Source of the DNA: Streptomyces wedmorensis
GTDB taxonomy: Bacteria; Actinomycetota; Actinomycetes; Streptomycetales; Streptomycetaceae
NCBI RefSeq assembly: GCF_000716445.1
Contig: NZ_JNWK01000005.1
Span: 372,001 to 436,000, forward strand
Length of the DNA: 64,000 nucleotides
Direction: 5' to 3'
Shown: positions 17,069 to 26,806 of the stretch, piece after piece
Layout of the letters: each line of letters starts with the position of its first letter
Position numbering within the stretch: the stretch's first letter is position 1
Notes under the pieces: model-generated
Seen by the model: only the letters and a program-made list of their open reading frames with translations
Told to the model about the DNA's origin: nothing
The model's database searches: none
Translations under genes and position numbers: made by a program

Positions 17069-20000
17069 GCGCGTCCGCGCCGGTCCGCAGCCGCACCGCC
17101 GAGCCGTCCCGCGCCTTGACGACCTCCAGCTGGGCGGGGATGCGGCGGCGCAGATCCCCGACGTGGCTGACGATGCCGACGCTGCGGTCGCGCTCGCGCA
17201 GCGAGTCGAGGACGTCGAGGACCTCGTCGAGGGTCTGCTCGTCGAGACTGCCGAAGCCCTCGTCGATGAACAGGGTGTCGAGCCGGACGCCGCCGGCCTC
17301 GTCCGTGACGACGTCGGCGAGGCCGAGCGCGAGGGCGAGGGAGGCGAAGAACGTCTCGCCGCCGGAGAGCGTGGCGGTGTCGCGCTCGTTGCCGGTCCAG
17401 GCGTCCACGACGTGCAGTCCGAGGCCGGCCCGCCTGCCGCCCGAGCGGGCGTCGGAGTGGACGAGCGTGTAGCGGCCCGCGGACATGCGCTGGAGGCGGG
17501 CGGTCGCGGCGGCGGCGACCTGTTCGAGCCGGGCGGCGAGGACGTACGACTCCAGGCGCATCCGGCGCTCGTTCTCGGCGGAGGTGCCGGCGGTGAGGGC
17601 CGCGAGCCGGGCCACCCGGTCGTACTCCTCGCGCAGCGGCCCCAGGCGGCGGACCTCGGTGGCGGCCTGGCGGGAGAGCGCGGTCAGCCCGTCGGCCCGT
17701 TCCCGCGCGGCGGACAGGACGGAGGCGGCGTCGCGCAGGGCGCGTTCCGCCGCCGTGTGGGCCGCCCCGGCCGCGGCGGGATCGGCGGGCGGGAGACCGG
17801 CGGCGGCCGCGGTGCCGGGCTCGGCGAGCCGGTCCGCGACGGCGGCCTCCTCGGCCTGCCAGGCGTCCACGCGCTGCTGGAGGGTGCGGCGCTCGGCCTC
17901 GCCGAGCAGCGCTCCGGCCGCCTCGTCCGGGGTGGTGAACCCGGCGCGGTAGGCGGCGTCGGCAAGCCGGTCGTCGGCCTCCTTGAGCCGCTGTGCCGCG
18001 AGTTCGGCGGTGCGTACGGTTCCGGCGGCGTCGGCCAGGAGGGCGATCCGCCGCTCCAGGCGGGTGGCGTGTTCGGCCACGGTGGCGAACGCGCCGCGTC
18101 CCCGGACGAGTTCCTCGTCGAGCGAGGACTGCTCCCGGTCCAGCGCCTCGCGCCGCGAGGTCCGCGCGGCGACCCGCCGCTCGGTCTCCCGCCGCGCGCC
18201 GGCCCGTTCCTCGTACTCCCGCTCGGCCCGCGCGAGCGCCTCCCGCGCCCCATGCGTCTGCGCGGCGAGGGCGTGTGCCTCGGCGTGCAGCCGGGCCAGT
18301 TCCTCGACCTCGCGGGTGAGTTCGTCGACGGTGGGCTCGTGCGGGACGGCGGGGTCGCCCACGGAGGCGGCCCGGGCGGGCGCCGTCGCCGCCTCGGCCG
18401 TCGCGGCGGCCGAGGGCCCGGCCGTGACCTCCGCGCGGGCCGCGGACCAGGCCTCCCGGGTGCCGGCCAGCTCGCGTTCGGCGGCGGTACGGGCCTCCTC
18501 GGCGTCGGCGTAGAGCGCGTAGGCCGCCTCCTCCGCGGCGCGGTCGACGTGGTCGGCGGTGGTGCGGGCGGGCGCGGGATGCTCCATGGAGCCGCAGACC
18601 TGGCAGGCGTCGCCAGCGACGAGGGCGACGGCCAGTTCGGCGGCGATGCCCTCCAGGCGGCGGGACTTGACGTCGAGCCAGCTCTCGTGGGCGGTGTTCC
18701 GGCGCTCGCGGGCGTCCGCGAGGCGGCCCTCGGCGGCCCGGGTGGAGCCGGCGAGGGCGTCCCGGCGGCGGGCGGCGGCGAGCCGTCGGCGGGCGGGTTC
18801 GAGGCGGCCCGCGAGGTTCTCGGCGCGGGCGGCGGCGTCGGTCGTGGCCTCGACGCGGTCGACGAGCGCGGCGCGGCGCGGTTCCCAGCCGGCGAGCCAG
18901 CCCGCCGCGTCCTGGAGGGCGTCCTCGTCGGCGCGCGCCTCCCGGCCCAGGACGGCCAGCTCCTCGGCGATCACGGCGGCGCGGCGTTCTGCGCGGCGGG
19001 CCGCTTCGAGGCCGCCCAGCTCCTTGCGCAGCCGGTGTTCGAGCGTCGAGAGGTGCTCGGCCCCGGCGTCGGAGAGGTCGGCGGGCAGCAGCGCGCGGGA
19101 GCGGTCGCGGGCCGCGTGGGCGGTGGTGTGCTCGCGCTCGGCGTCCCGGCGCAGGCCGAGGGCGGGCGCCACCCGGTCGGCCCTGAGGCTCCGGTCGAGG
19201 GCGGCCTGGTGTTCGTCGCGCTGCGGGGCGTGTTCGGTGAGCCGGGCGTGGCGCCGGAGGGCGTCGGCGTGCCGGGCCTGGCGGGTCGCGAGGTCGTGTG
19301 CGGCGTCGAGTGCGGCGCGCGCGGCGGCCTGGCCGGTCTCGGCCGCGGTGAACCGTACGGCGGCGATGTCGAGGGCTTCGCGGGCCTCGGTGCGGGCGAC
19401 GGCGGCCCAGGCGAGGGCGGCTTCGGCCAGTCCGGGGTCGCCGGGGCGGCCCTCGACCGGCGTGCGGGCCGCGTCGAGGCCGCTCGCGGCCTGGGTCATG
19501 CGGTGGGTGAGGGTCAGCAGCCGCGTGTCGCCCTCCTCCACCTGCTGGAGGGCGGCACGCCGCAGGTCGGCGAGCCGCTCCTCGACGGCGGCGAACCGGC
19601 GGGTGTCGAAGAGGCGGCCGAGGAGGCGGCCCCGGGCTTCGGCGTCGGCGCGCAGGAACTTCGCGAAGTCGCCCTGCGGGAGGAGGACGACCTGGCAGAA
19701 CTGCTCGCGGCTCATGCCGACGAGCTGGGTGATCTCCTCGCCGATCTCCTGGTGGGAGCGGCTGAGGCCGGCCCATTCGCCGGTGGCGGAGTCGTACTCG
19801 CGCAGCCAGGTCTGGGCCTTCTCGGTGGTGAAGCCGCCGCCGCGCTTCTTGGGGCGCTGCTGGGCGGGGCGCCGGGTGATCTCCAGGCGCCGCTCCCCCA
19901 CCGTGAGTTCGAGGAGGACCTCGGTGGAGGTGCCGACGGCGGCGTGGTCGCTGCGCAGCGAGGTGCCGGGCGTCTGGCGGACGCCGGGCACGCTGCCGTA

Positions 20001-20156
20001 CAGCGCGAAGCAGACGGCGTCGAGCACGGAGGTCTTGCCGGCGCCGGTGGGGCCGTGGAGGAGGAAGAGCCCGGCCGACGAGAGGGCGTCGAAGTCGACG
20101 GACTGGGTGGTGGCGAAGGGCCCGAACGCGGTCATCTCCAGGCGGTGCAGCCTCAT
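17058..20156 (-). CDS. sbcC: Exonuclease SbcC, SMC-like ATPase subunit
   Basis: The ATPase subunit of the SbcCD nuclease, which opens hairpins and processes DNA ends at stalled forks. The 1032 residues show the family layout: Walker A GPTGAGKTS near 35-43, Q-loop region FCQVVLLPQGDFAKFL, long coiled-coil arms rich in Ala/Arg/Glu, a zinc hook CQVCGSMEHP near 515, then signature LSGGETFFASLALALG and Walker B DTLFIDEGFGSLDE. The GTP-rich codon bias makes the coiled coil Ala-heavy. The start ATG overlaps the sbcD stop as ATGA (20153-20156), indicating translational coupling. Confidence 0.95.
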   Translation of the reverse strand: MRLHRLEMTAFGPFATTQSVDFDALSSAGLFLLHGPTGAGKTSVLDAVCFALYGSVPGVRQTPGTSLRSDHAAVGTSTEVLLELTVGERRLEITRRPAQQRPKKRGGGFTTEKAQTWLREYDSATGEWAGLSRSHQEIGEEITQLVGMSREQFCQVVLLPQGDFAKFLRADAEARGRLLGRLFDTRRFAAVEERLADLRRAALQQVEEGDTRLLTLTHRMTQAASGLDAARTPVEGRPGDPGLAEAALAWAAVARTEAREALDIAAVRFTAAETGQAAARAALDAAHDLATRQARHADALRRHARLTEHAPQRDEHQAALDRSLRADRVAPALGLRRDAEREHTTAHAARDRSRALLPADLSDAGAEHLSTLEHRLRKELGGLEAARRAERRAAVIAEELAVLGREARADEDALQDAAGWLAGWEPRRAALVDRVEATTDAAARAENLAGRLEPARRRLAAARRRDALAGSTRAAEGRLADARERRNTAHESWLDVKSRRLEGIAAELAVALVAGDACQVCGSMEHPAPARTTADHVDRAAEEAAYALYADAEEARTAAERELAGTREAWSAARAEVTAGPSAAATAEAATAPARAASVGDPAVPHEPTVDELTREVEELARLHAEAHALAAQTHGAREALARAEREYEERAGARRETERRVAARTSRREALDREQSSLDEELVRGRGAFATVAEHATRLERRIALLADAAGTVRTAELAAQRLKEADDRLADAAYRAGFTTPDEAAGALLGEAERRTLQQRVDAWQAEEAAVADRLAEPGTAAAAGLPPADPAAAGAAHTAAERALRDAASVLSAARERADGLTALSRQAATEVRRLGPLREEYDRVARLAALTAGTSAENERRMRLESYVLAARLEQVAAAATARLQRMSAGRYTLVHSDARSGGRRAGLGLHVVDAWTGNERDTATLSGGETFFASLALALGLADVVTDEAGGVRLDTLFIDEGFGSLDEQTLDEVLDVLDSLRERDRSVGIVSHVGDLRRRIPAQLEVVKARDGSAVRLRTGADALSG

Positions 20157-21322
20157 CGGCCGGCCTCCCGCTCGGCCGTGTCGACCCGTACGTCGTCGAA
20201 CGCGCCGTACAGGACGGTCCGTTCGGCCCCGTCGAGGGGGGCGCCGCCGCGCACATGGGCCACGAAGTCCTCCGCGATCTGCTGGTCGCTGCGGTCCCGG
20301 AGCCGCTGGGCGTAGGAGGCGCCGGTGTCGTCCGCGGTCCGCTCGGGGTCGAAGACGAGGTGCAGGGTGTGCGGGAACCGCTCGGCGAGCCGGGCCATGG
20401 GCTCGGCGGGCCGTACCGGGTCGGTGAGGGTGGCCTCGACCCACGCCTGCTCGTGGGGCGTGAGCGCGGGGTCGACGAGGAGGTCGTCGAGCCGGCCGCG
20501 GATGCGGGCGAGGGGGCGCGGGACGGGGCAGTCGAGGCGTACGGACTCGGTGATCGTCCCGTCCGCGCCGAGGTCGATCAGCCACATCGTCTTGCGGTGG
20601 TCGGTCTCGGAGAAGGAGTACGCGAGGGGGGAGCCGGAGTAGCGGACGCGTGGGGTGAGGGTCTGGCTGCCGTGGAGGTGGCCGAGGGCGACGTAGTCCA
20701 CGCCGTCGAAGATCCCGGCCGGAACGGCGGCGACACCGCCGACGGTGATGTCCCGCTCGCTGTCGCTGGGCTCGCCGCCCGCGACGAAGGCGTGGGCCAG
20801 GACGACCGAGCGGGTGCCCGCGGGCCGGGTCGCCAGGTCGGCGCGGACCCGGTCCATGGCCGCCGCGAGCACGGCCTCGTGGCCGGCCTTGGCGGCGCCG
20901 AGCCGGTCGCGCACGAGGGCGGGTTCGAGGTAGGGCAGGCCGTAGAGGGCGACCTCGCCGTGCTCGTCGGCGAGGACGACGGGGGTGCCGACGCCGGCCG
21001 GGTCGGTACGGAGGTGGATGCCGGCCCGCTGGATGAGTCCGGCGGCGACGCCCAGGCGACGGGCGGAGTCGTGGTTGCCGGAGATCATGACGGTGGGCAC
21101 CCCGGCCCCGGCGAGCCGGTGCAGCGCGGTGTCGAAGAGCTCGACGGCGGGCAGCGGGGGCACGGCCCGGTCGTAGACGTCCCCGGCGACGAGGACCGCG
21201 TCGACCTCGTGCGCGTGGACCGTCGCCACGAGGTGGTCCAGGAAGGCGGCCTGCGCGTCGAGCAGGCCGACCCGGTGGAAGGACCGGCCGAGGTGCCAGT
21301 CCGAGGTGTGCAGGAGCCTCAC
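20153..21322 (-). CDS. sbcD: Exonuclease SbcD, Mre11-like nuclease subunit
   Basis: The Mn2+-dependent nuclease subunit of SbcCD, 389 residues. Metallophosphoesterase motifs are in order: HTSDWHLGRSF (residues 5-15), VAGDVYDRAVPP, ISGNHDSARRL, then LAHAFVAGG and ALGHLHGSQ. The C-terminal capping domain contacts SbcC. It starts with GTG at 21322 and is the first gene of the sbcDC pair. Confidence 0.95.
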   Translation of the reverse strand: MRLLHTSDWHLGRSFHRVGLLDAQAAFLDHLVATVHAHEVDAVLVAGDVYDRAVPPLPAVELFDTALHRLAGAGVPTVMISGNHDSARRLGVAAGLIQRAGIHLRTDPAGVGTPVVLADEHGEVALYGLPYLEPALVRDRLGAAKAGHEAVLAAAMDRVRADLATRPAGTRSVVLAHAFVAGGEPSDSERDITVGGVAAVPAGIFDGVDYVALGHLHGSQTLTPRVRYSGSPLAYSFSETDHRKTMWLIDLGADGTITESVRLDCPVPRPLARIRGRLDDLLVDPALTPHEQAWVEATLTDPVRPAEPMARLAERFPHTLHLVFDPERTADDTGASYAQRLRDRSDQQIAEDFVAHVRGGAPLDGAERTVLYGAFDDVRVDTAEREAGR

Positions 21323-21462
21323 GATGCCGTCCCACCCCGCATGTGCGCCGCTCCTCGCCGCTCGTTCCCGTCGTGTGCGGCCTCCACGCTATCCCGGCCG
21401 GAGGGGTGGCCGGGGCCGACCGGGAGAGGACGCCCGTGCGTACGCCGGGGAGGTTGCGCGTG

Positions 21463-22089
21463 TCACGCGTCGCCGTACGCCTCTCCGCCGAGTTCGAACA
21501 CGGCGGTGCCCGCCGTCGTGTCGGCGAGCCAGGCGCGGAAGGCGGGGACGTCGCCGTCGGGGAGGCCGATCTCGATGGTGACGGCGTCGGCGTAGTGGAC
21601 GTCACGGACGGCGCGGCCGGTCGCGCGCAGGTCGTTCTCCAGCTTGCCCGCCCGCTGGTGGTCGACGGTGACGGTGGCGAGCCGGAAGCGCTGCCGGGTC
21701 ACCGTGCCGAGCGCGTCGAGGGCCTCGCCGACGACGCCGCCGTACGCGCGGATGAGGCCTCCCGCGCCGAGCTTCACGCCGCCGTAGTAGCGGGTGACGA
21801 CGGCGGCGACGTACCGCATCTCGCGGCGGAGCAGCATCTGGAGCATGGGGACGCCGGCGGTGCCGCCGGGCTCGCCGTCGTCGCTGGCCTTCTGGACGGA
21901 GGCGTCGGCGCCGAGGACGTACGCGAAGCAGTTGTGGGTGGCTGTCGGGTGCTCCCTGCGGATGCGCGCGACGAACTCCTGCGCCTCCCGCTCGTCGGCG
22001 ACGGGCGCCAGCGCGCAGAGGAAGCGCGAGCGGTTGATCTCGGTCTCGTGCACGCCCTCGTGGGCCAGCGTGCGGTACTGCTCCTGCAT
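21463..22089 (-). CDS. YigZ/IMPACT-family protein
   Basis: A 208-residue member of the UPF0029 (YigZ/IMPACT) family. The N-terminal domain contains HNCFAYVLG, SDDGEPGGTAGVPML and VTRYYGGVKLGAGGL, all conserved across the family, and the shorter C-terminal domain is ferredoxin-like. The cellular role is unsettled; a translation or ribosome link is proposed from the eukaryotic homologue. The start is ATG at 22089. The PucR-type gene upstream ends 9 bp away, so co-transcription is likely. Confidence 0.9.
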   Translation of the reverse strand: MQEQYRTLAHEGVHETEINRSRFLCALAPVADEREAQEFVARIRREHPTATHNCFAYVLGADASVQKASDDGEPGGTAGVPMLQMLLRREMRYVAAVVTRYYGGVKLGAGGLIRAYGGVVGEALDALGTVTRQRFRLATVTVDHQRAGKLENDLRATGRAVRDVHYADAVTIEIGLPDGDVPAFRAWLADTTAGTAVFELGGEAYGDA

Positions 22090-22098
22090 CCGGCCAGC

Positions 22099-23457
22099 CT
22101 ACGTTCCGTCGGCGTCGCGCTCCGAGGCGGCCGCTTCGGGGGCGGCGGCGCGGCCGGCGTACGGCAGTGCGCGCAGGGCCAGGGCCCAACCGAGCCGGGC
22201 TTCTCCCGACTCGCTGGAGCGGCCGGTGAGCTCGGCGATGCGGCCGATGCGGTTGAGGACGGTGTTGCGGTGGCAGTAGAGCTGCTCGGCGGCCCGGGAG
22301 GCCGAGCAGCCGTGGTCGAGCCAGGCCCGGAGGGTGGTGAGGAGCGCGGCCCGCTCGCCGCCGGTGGCGAGGACGGGGCCGAGGTGGACGGTGACGATCC
22401 GCTCGGCGATGTCGGTGCGGCCGCTGAGGAGGACCTCGGCGAGCCGCGCGTCGAAGCCCGCGACCTCGCCGCTGCCGGCCCGCAGGGTACGCAGGGTCTG
22501 CTCGGCCAGCCGCAGGGCGCGGCCGGCCTGGGAGAGCCGCTCGAACTCCGGGGACACGCCGGCGGTCGCCCCGGTGCGCTCCCGCAGGGCCGCGAGGAGG
22601 GTCCGTACCGCCGGATCGGCGGCGGCGGGCCCGGGCGCGGGCCGGCCCGGGGGCGTGACGCGGCGGGGCAGCCGGACGACGCCGGCGTACCGGCCGGAGC
22701 GGGGCCGCCAGAACGACCACATGCCGTGCGCCTCCAGGGCGGGCGCGAGGTGCGGCGGTGCGGCCGGGTCCTGGGCGGCGACCACGACGACGTACCGGTC
22801 GACCGCCGGGACGCCGAGCGCGGCCGCGGCGGCCGAGGCGACGGCGGGGTCGTCGGCGCGGCCGTCGAGCAGCGCCTCGAAGAGGGCGACGCGCCGGGTG
22901 TCCTGGCGGCTCTGCAGTTCCAGCTGCGCGATCCGGTACGCGTCGGCCATGGCGACCGAGTAGCGGTCGATGGTCTCCCAGACGCCGCTCGCCATGTCGA
23001 GCTCGATGTCGCGGCTGTCGGACTCCCGTCCGGCCCTGACCCGCAGGTGCTCGGACATGACCTGCCAGAGGACCCGGCCGCCGCGCCGGTAGGCCTGGAG
23101 CACGGTGTCGAGCGGCACGCCCTGCTCGGCGCGGCGGCGGCCGGTCTCGCGCGCCGCCCACTCGAAGTCGCCGCCGGTCGCGTCGAGGCCGCCGAAGTCC
23201 TCCAGGGCGCGCAGGAGGTTGTCCCGGCAGATCTCCCAGAGGTCCTCGCGGGTGACGGGGGCGCCGGAGGCGTAGGTGCCCGAGTGGGCGCGGATGTCGT
23301 CGACGGCGCGGTCGGTGAGCCGGTCGACGTCGGCGAGCATCGTCGTGGCGAGGGAGCGGCGGAGCGCGCCGGAGCCTCCGGCGCCGCCCAGGGGGGTGTG
23401 GCTTCCGCCGGAGCGCGCCCCCGCGGACTCGCCGGGTGCGGCCGAGCTGTGCGTCAT
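22099..23457 (-). CDS. PucR/CdaR-type helix-turn-helix regulator
   Basis: A 452-residue transcription regulator with the PucR C-terminal HTH (RAAEQLYCHRNTVLNRIGRI), which sits at the extreme C-terminus as usual. A degenerate GGDEF-like central region and an N-terminal sensory domain of the RsbT-coantagonist/globin-like kind (about 45-185) precede it. ATG at 23457 is used; GTG at 23466 adds three residues. Divergence from an acyl-CoA ligase, with a repeated CACATGGTG between them, suggests that it controls fatty-acid activation. Confidence 0.87.
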   Translation of the reverse strand: MTHSSAAPGESAGARSGGSHTPLGGAGGSGALRRSLATTMLADVDRLTDRAVDDIRAHSGTYASGAPVTREDLWEICRDNLLRALEDFGGLDATGGDFEWAARETGRRRAEQGVPLDTVLQAYRRGGRVLWQVMSEHLRVRAGRESDSRDIELDMASGVWETIDRYSVAMADAYRIAQLELQSRQDTRRVALFEALLDGRADDPAVASAAAAALGVPAVDRYVVVVAAQDPAAPPHLAPALEAHGMWSFWRPRSGRYAGVVRLPRRVTPPGRPAPGPAAADPAVRTLLAALRERTGATAGVSPEFERLSQAGRALRLAEQTLRTLRAGSGEVAGFDARLAEVLLSGRTDIAERIVTVHLGPVLATGGERAALLTTLRAWLDHGCSASRAAEQLYCHRNTVLNRIGRIAELTGRSSESGEARLGWALALRALPYAGRAAAPEAAASERDADGT

Positions 23458-23536
23458 GCGAGGCACCGTAGCCCCGGGATTTGGCGAATGCCACGGGTCG
23501 GGCCGGACGGTGGGGCCGCTGCCCAGCTCGGTCCCT

Positions 23537-23562
23537 CACATGGTGGGCGTCTGCACATGGTG
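23537..23562. promoter_or_regulatory. Direct repeat in PucR/acyl-CoA ligase intergenic region
   Basis: CACATGGTG occurs at 23537-23545 and again at 23554-23562, a 17-bp period. It lies within the 222-bp divergent gap, about 120 bp before the ligase ATG. It may bind the adjacent PucR-type protein. Confidence 0.35.
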
Positions 23563-23679
23563 TGCGGGCGGGGTCGCGGCGGATTCTGTGCCGTGTCAGC
23601 CGATGGTCGGCGGCGCCTCGCCTCCGGGTCCCTGAGCGGTGTCCGCGGCGTCGTCCACTCCGTGTCCCTGGAGCGTGTC

Positions 23680-25203
23680 ATGTCACTGAGCGTCGCCGGT
23701 GTGCTGGGCGAGTCCGCCCGCCACTTCCCCGACCGGATCGCGGTCGTCGAGGGGGCGACCCGGCTCACCTACGGGGAGCTGTGGGCGGAGTCGCTGCGCT
23801 GCGCCGCGGGGCTGCGGGAGGCCGGTGTGAAGCCGGGCGACCGGCTGGCCGTGCTGCTGCCGAACACGACCGAGTTCCTCCGCGTGTACTACGGGGCGCT
23901 CGCGGCCGGTGCGACGGTGGTGCCGGTGCACGCGCTGCTCGTCGCCGACGAGGTGCGCCACGTCCTGGAGCACAGCGGCGCGGTCGGGATCGTCAGCGGC
24001 GGGCCGCTCTGGGCGGTGGCCGACGAGGCGGCGCGGGCCGCCGGGGTGCGTGCCTTCCAGGGGGCGCCGTCGGCCGCGGAGCCGCTGGCCGCCCCGGAGC
24101 CGGCCGAGGCCTCCGACACCGCCGTGATCCTCTACACGAGCGGGACGACGGGCCGCCCCAAGGGCGCCCTCCTGACGCACCTCAACATCGTCATGAACGC
24201 CTCCGTGACCGCTCAGGACCTGCTCGCTCTCGGCACCGGCGACGTGGTGCTCGGCTGTCTGCCGCTCTTCCACAGCTACGGCCAGACCTGCGCGATGAAC
24301 GGGACGCTCCGGCAGGGCGCGACGCTCGTCCTCATGCCCCGGTTCAGCGGTCCCGCCGCGCTCCGGGTGCTCGCCGACGAGGGCGTGACGGTCTTCATGG
24401 GCGTGCCCACGATGTACCACGCCCTGGTGGAGGCGGCGGCGGGCTCGGAGCTGCGCCCGGCGGCCCTGCGCGCCGCCGTGTCGGGCGGGGCGGCGCTGCC
24501 GGTCGCCGTGCTCGAGCGCTTCGAGGAGGTTTTCGGCACCCAGGTCCTGGAGGGGTACGGCCTGACGGAGACCTCGCCGGTCGCCACCTTCAACCAGCCG
24601 CACCTGGGCCGCCGGCCGGGGACGGTCGGGCATCCGGTGTGGGGGGTCGAGGTGGGAGTGGCGGACGCGGCCGTCGACGGGGAGGTCCGGCTGCTCGCGG
24701 ACGGCGAGGTCGGTGAGGTCGTGGTGCGCGGGCACAACGTGTTCGCCGGGTACCTCGACGACCCGGAGGCGACGGCCGCCGCGGTCGTGGACGGCTGGTT
24801 CCGCACGGGGGACCTGGGCGCCCGCGACGAGGACGGCTTCCTGCGGATCGTGGACCGGAAGAAGGACCTGGTCATCCGCGGCGGCTTCAACATCTACCCG
24901 CGCGAGGTCGAGGAGGTCCTCGTCCGCCATCCGTCGGTCTCGGAGGTGGCGGTGATCGGCGTCCCCGACGAGACGAAGGGCGAGGAGGTGTGCGCGGTGG
25001 TCGTACGCCGGGAGAACGCGGCCCCGCTCTCCGAGGACGAGCTCGTCGACTGGTCCCGCGAGCGGCTCGGCCGCCACAAGTACCCCCGGATCGTGCGTTT
25101 CGTCGACGTCCTGCCGCTCGGCCCGACGGGCAAGGTCCTCAAGCGCGCGCTGGCGACGGGCGGTGCGGGCGTGTCCGGCGGCCCGGGGCCGGACAGGACC
25201 TGA
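23680..25203 (+). CDS. Long-chain fatty-acid-CoA ligase (AMP-dependent synthetase)
   Basis: Activates a carboxylic acid to its CoA thioester through an acyl-AMP. The 507 residues show the P-loop YTSGTTGRPKGALLTH near 150, GYGLTETSP (A5 motif), GWFRTGDLG and IVDRKKDLVIRGGFNIYP (A7/A8 hinge), and the A10 Lys in PTGKVLKRAL. The short length favours a medium- to long-chain fatty-acid ligase. ATG at 23680 has GGAG eight bases upstream. It is divergent from the PucR-type regulator and followed 50 bp later by an esterase, which could supply acids in a small lipid-degradation group. Confidence 0.92.
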   Translation: MSLSVAGVLGESARHFPDRIAVVEGATRLTYGELWAESLRCAAGLREAGVKPGDRLAVLLPNTTEFLRVYYGALAAGATVVPVHALLVADEVRHVLEHSGAVGIVSGGPLWAVADEAARAAGVRAFQGAPSAAEPLAAPEPAEASDTAVILYTSGTTGRPKGALLTHLNIVMNASVTAQDLLALGTGDVVLGCLPLFHSYGQTCAMNGTLRQGATLVLMPRFSGPAALRVLADEGVTVFMGVPTMYHALVEAAAGSELRPAALRAAVSGGAALPVAVLERFEEVFGTQVLEGYGLTETSPVATFNQPHLGRRPGTVGHPVWGVEVGVADAAVDGEVRLLADGEVGEVVVRGHNVFAGYLDDPEATAAAVVDGWFRTGDLGARDEDGFLRIVDRKKDLVIRGGFNIYPREVEEVLVRHPSVSEVAVIGVPDETKGEEVCAVVVRRENAAPLSEDELVDWSRERLGRHKYPRIVRFVDVLPLGPTGKVLKRALATGGAGVSGGPGPDRT

Positions 25204-25253
25204 GCCGCCCCGTACCGTCTCGTCACCGTCGACCGTGAGAAAGGCCTGAATCG

Positions 25254-26726
25254 ATGTCGGAGTACGGTCCCGAGGCCCGCACCCGCGGCGGCGTGCTGCG
25301 CGGCGCCCTGAAGGACGGGGTGGCCTCCTTCCTCGGCGTGCCCTACGCGCGGGGCCCGGTGGGGGCGCTGCGCTTCCGCGCCCCGGAGCCGGTCGGCCCC
25401 TGGGAGGGGGTGCGGGAGGCCACGGCGTTCGGGCCGACGGCACCGAAGCGTCCGTACGCGCCGCCGCTGGACGCTCTGCTTCCGGACCCGGAGGTGGCGG
25501 GCGACGACTGCCTGAACCTCAACGTGTGGGCCCCGTGGCGGGGTTCGGCGCCGGACGCGCCGGAGGGCGGGCGTCCGGTGATGGTCTGGATCCACGGCGG
25601 CTCCCTGGTCCACGGCTCCTCCTCGGTGCCCGTCTACGACGGCACCGCCTTCGCCCGTGACGGCGTGGTCCTCGTCTCGGTCAACTACCGGTTGGGGATC
25701 GAGGGCTTCGGGGTCTTCCCCGACGCGCCCGCCAACCTGGGCCTGCGTGACCAGATCGCCGCGCTCGCGTGGGTGCGGGAGAACGTCGCGGCCTTCGGCG
25801 GCGACCCGGACCGGGTGACGGTGTTCGGCGAGTCGGCGGGCGCGATCTCGATCGCCGCGCTCCTCGCGTCCCCGCTCGCCCGGGGCCTGTTCCGGCGGGC
25901 CGTGCTGCAGAGCGGGGCGCCGATGGCCCTGCCGCTCGACCGGGCGCGCCGGACCACGGAGGCGGTGGCCGCGCGGCTCGGGGTGGCGGCGACGGCGGAG
26001 GCACTCGCGCGCGTGGACGGGGAGCGGCTGCTCGCGGCGCAGACGGAGGTGACGGGCAAGGGCTCGCCGCTGACGGGCGGGCACTCCTTCCAGATCGCGG
26101 TCGACGGCGAGGTGCTGCCGCGCGATCCGGCGGAGGCGCTCGCCGCCGGGGCCTCGGACGGGGTGGACGTCCTGATGGGCACGACCACGGAGGAGTACCG
26201 GCTCTGGTTCGTGCCGGGTGGGACCGTCGACCGGGTGGGTTCCGTCGGGCAGCGGCTCGTGCTGTGGAAGACGAGGGTGCCGTCGCGTACGGCCCGGGTG
26301 TACCGCGCGGGCCGCACCGGCGAGAAGCCGGGCGAGGTGCTCGGTGCGCTCGCCACGGACAAGCTGCTCCGGATCCCGCTGAACCGGCTCGCGGACGCCC
26401 GGCTGCGCTCCGGCGCGCCCGGCGGCACGTATCTGTACGAGTTCGCCTGGCGCTCCCCGGTCCTCGGCCTCGGCGCCTGTCACGCGCTGGAGCTCGGCTT
26501 CGTCTTCGACACGCTCGACCGGCCGGAGACCCGCGCCCTGACGGGCCCCGACGCGCCGCAGGGCCTGGCGACGGCGATGCACGCCGCCTGGGTGGCCTTC
26601 GCCGCGACCGGCGACCCCGGCTGGCGCGCCTGGGACCCGGCCCGCCCGGTCATGACCTTCGGCCCGGGCACTCCGTCCCTGGTCGAGGCCCCGCGCGAGG
26701 CCGAACGGCTCGCCTGGGACTCCTGA
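25254..26726 (+). CDS. Type-B carboxylesterase
   Basis: A 490-residue alpha/beta hydrolase of the carboxylesterase/para-nitrobenzyl-esterase family. The nucleophile is S194 in FGESAGA; DDCLNLNVWAP and WIHGGSLVHGS (oxyanion hole) are typical; the late Glu and His (ACHALELGFVF) complete the triad. No signal peptide, so it is cytoplasmic. The ATG has GAAAGG upstream. It probably shares transcription with the acyl-CoA ligase. Natural substrate unknown. Confidence 0.92.
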   Translation: MSEYGPEARTRGGVLRGALKDGVASFLGVPYARGPVGALRFRAPEPVGPWEGVREATAFGPTAPKRPYAPPLDALLPDPEVAGDDCLNLNVWAPWRGSAPDAPEGGRPVMVWIHGGSLVHGSSSVPVYDGTAFARDGVVLVSVNYRLGIEGFGVFPDAPANLGLRDQIAALAWVRENVAAFGGDPDRVTVFGESAGAISIAALLASPLARGLFRRAVLQSGAPMALPLDRARRTTEAVAARLGVAATAEALARVDGERLLAAQTEVTGKGSPLTGGHSFQIAVDGEVLPRDPAEALAAGASDGVDVLMGTTTEEYRLWFVPGGTVDRVGSVGQRLVLWKTRVPSRTARVYRAGRTGEKPGEVLGALATDKLLRIPLNRLADARLRSGAPGGTYLYEFAWRSPVLGLGACHALELGFVFDTLDRPETRALTGPDAPQGLATAMHAAWVAFAATGDPGWRAWDPARPVMTFGPGTPSLVEAPREAERLAWDS

Positions 26727-26806
26727 GGGGGCGCGGCGGGAATCACCGCGTCACGCGGCTCGTTCACATCGGGGACGGGCCGTTCCGAGGAAAGGCAGCA
26801 GTAACG

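Noticed and set aside
17163..20315. Plus-strand frame of over 1000 codons opposite sbcC
   Set aside because: Gly/Ala/Arg-rich antisense of a coiled-coil gene; sbcC is unambiguous.
21343..23679. N-terminal extension of the acyl-CoA ligase through the upstream genes
   Set aside because: The frame is open only as antisense of YigZ and the PucR-type gene; the ligase fold begins right after ATG 23680.
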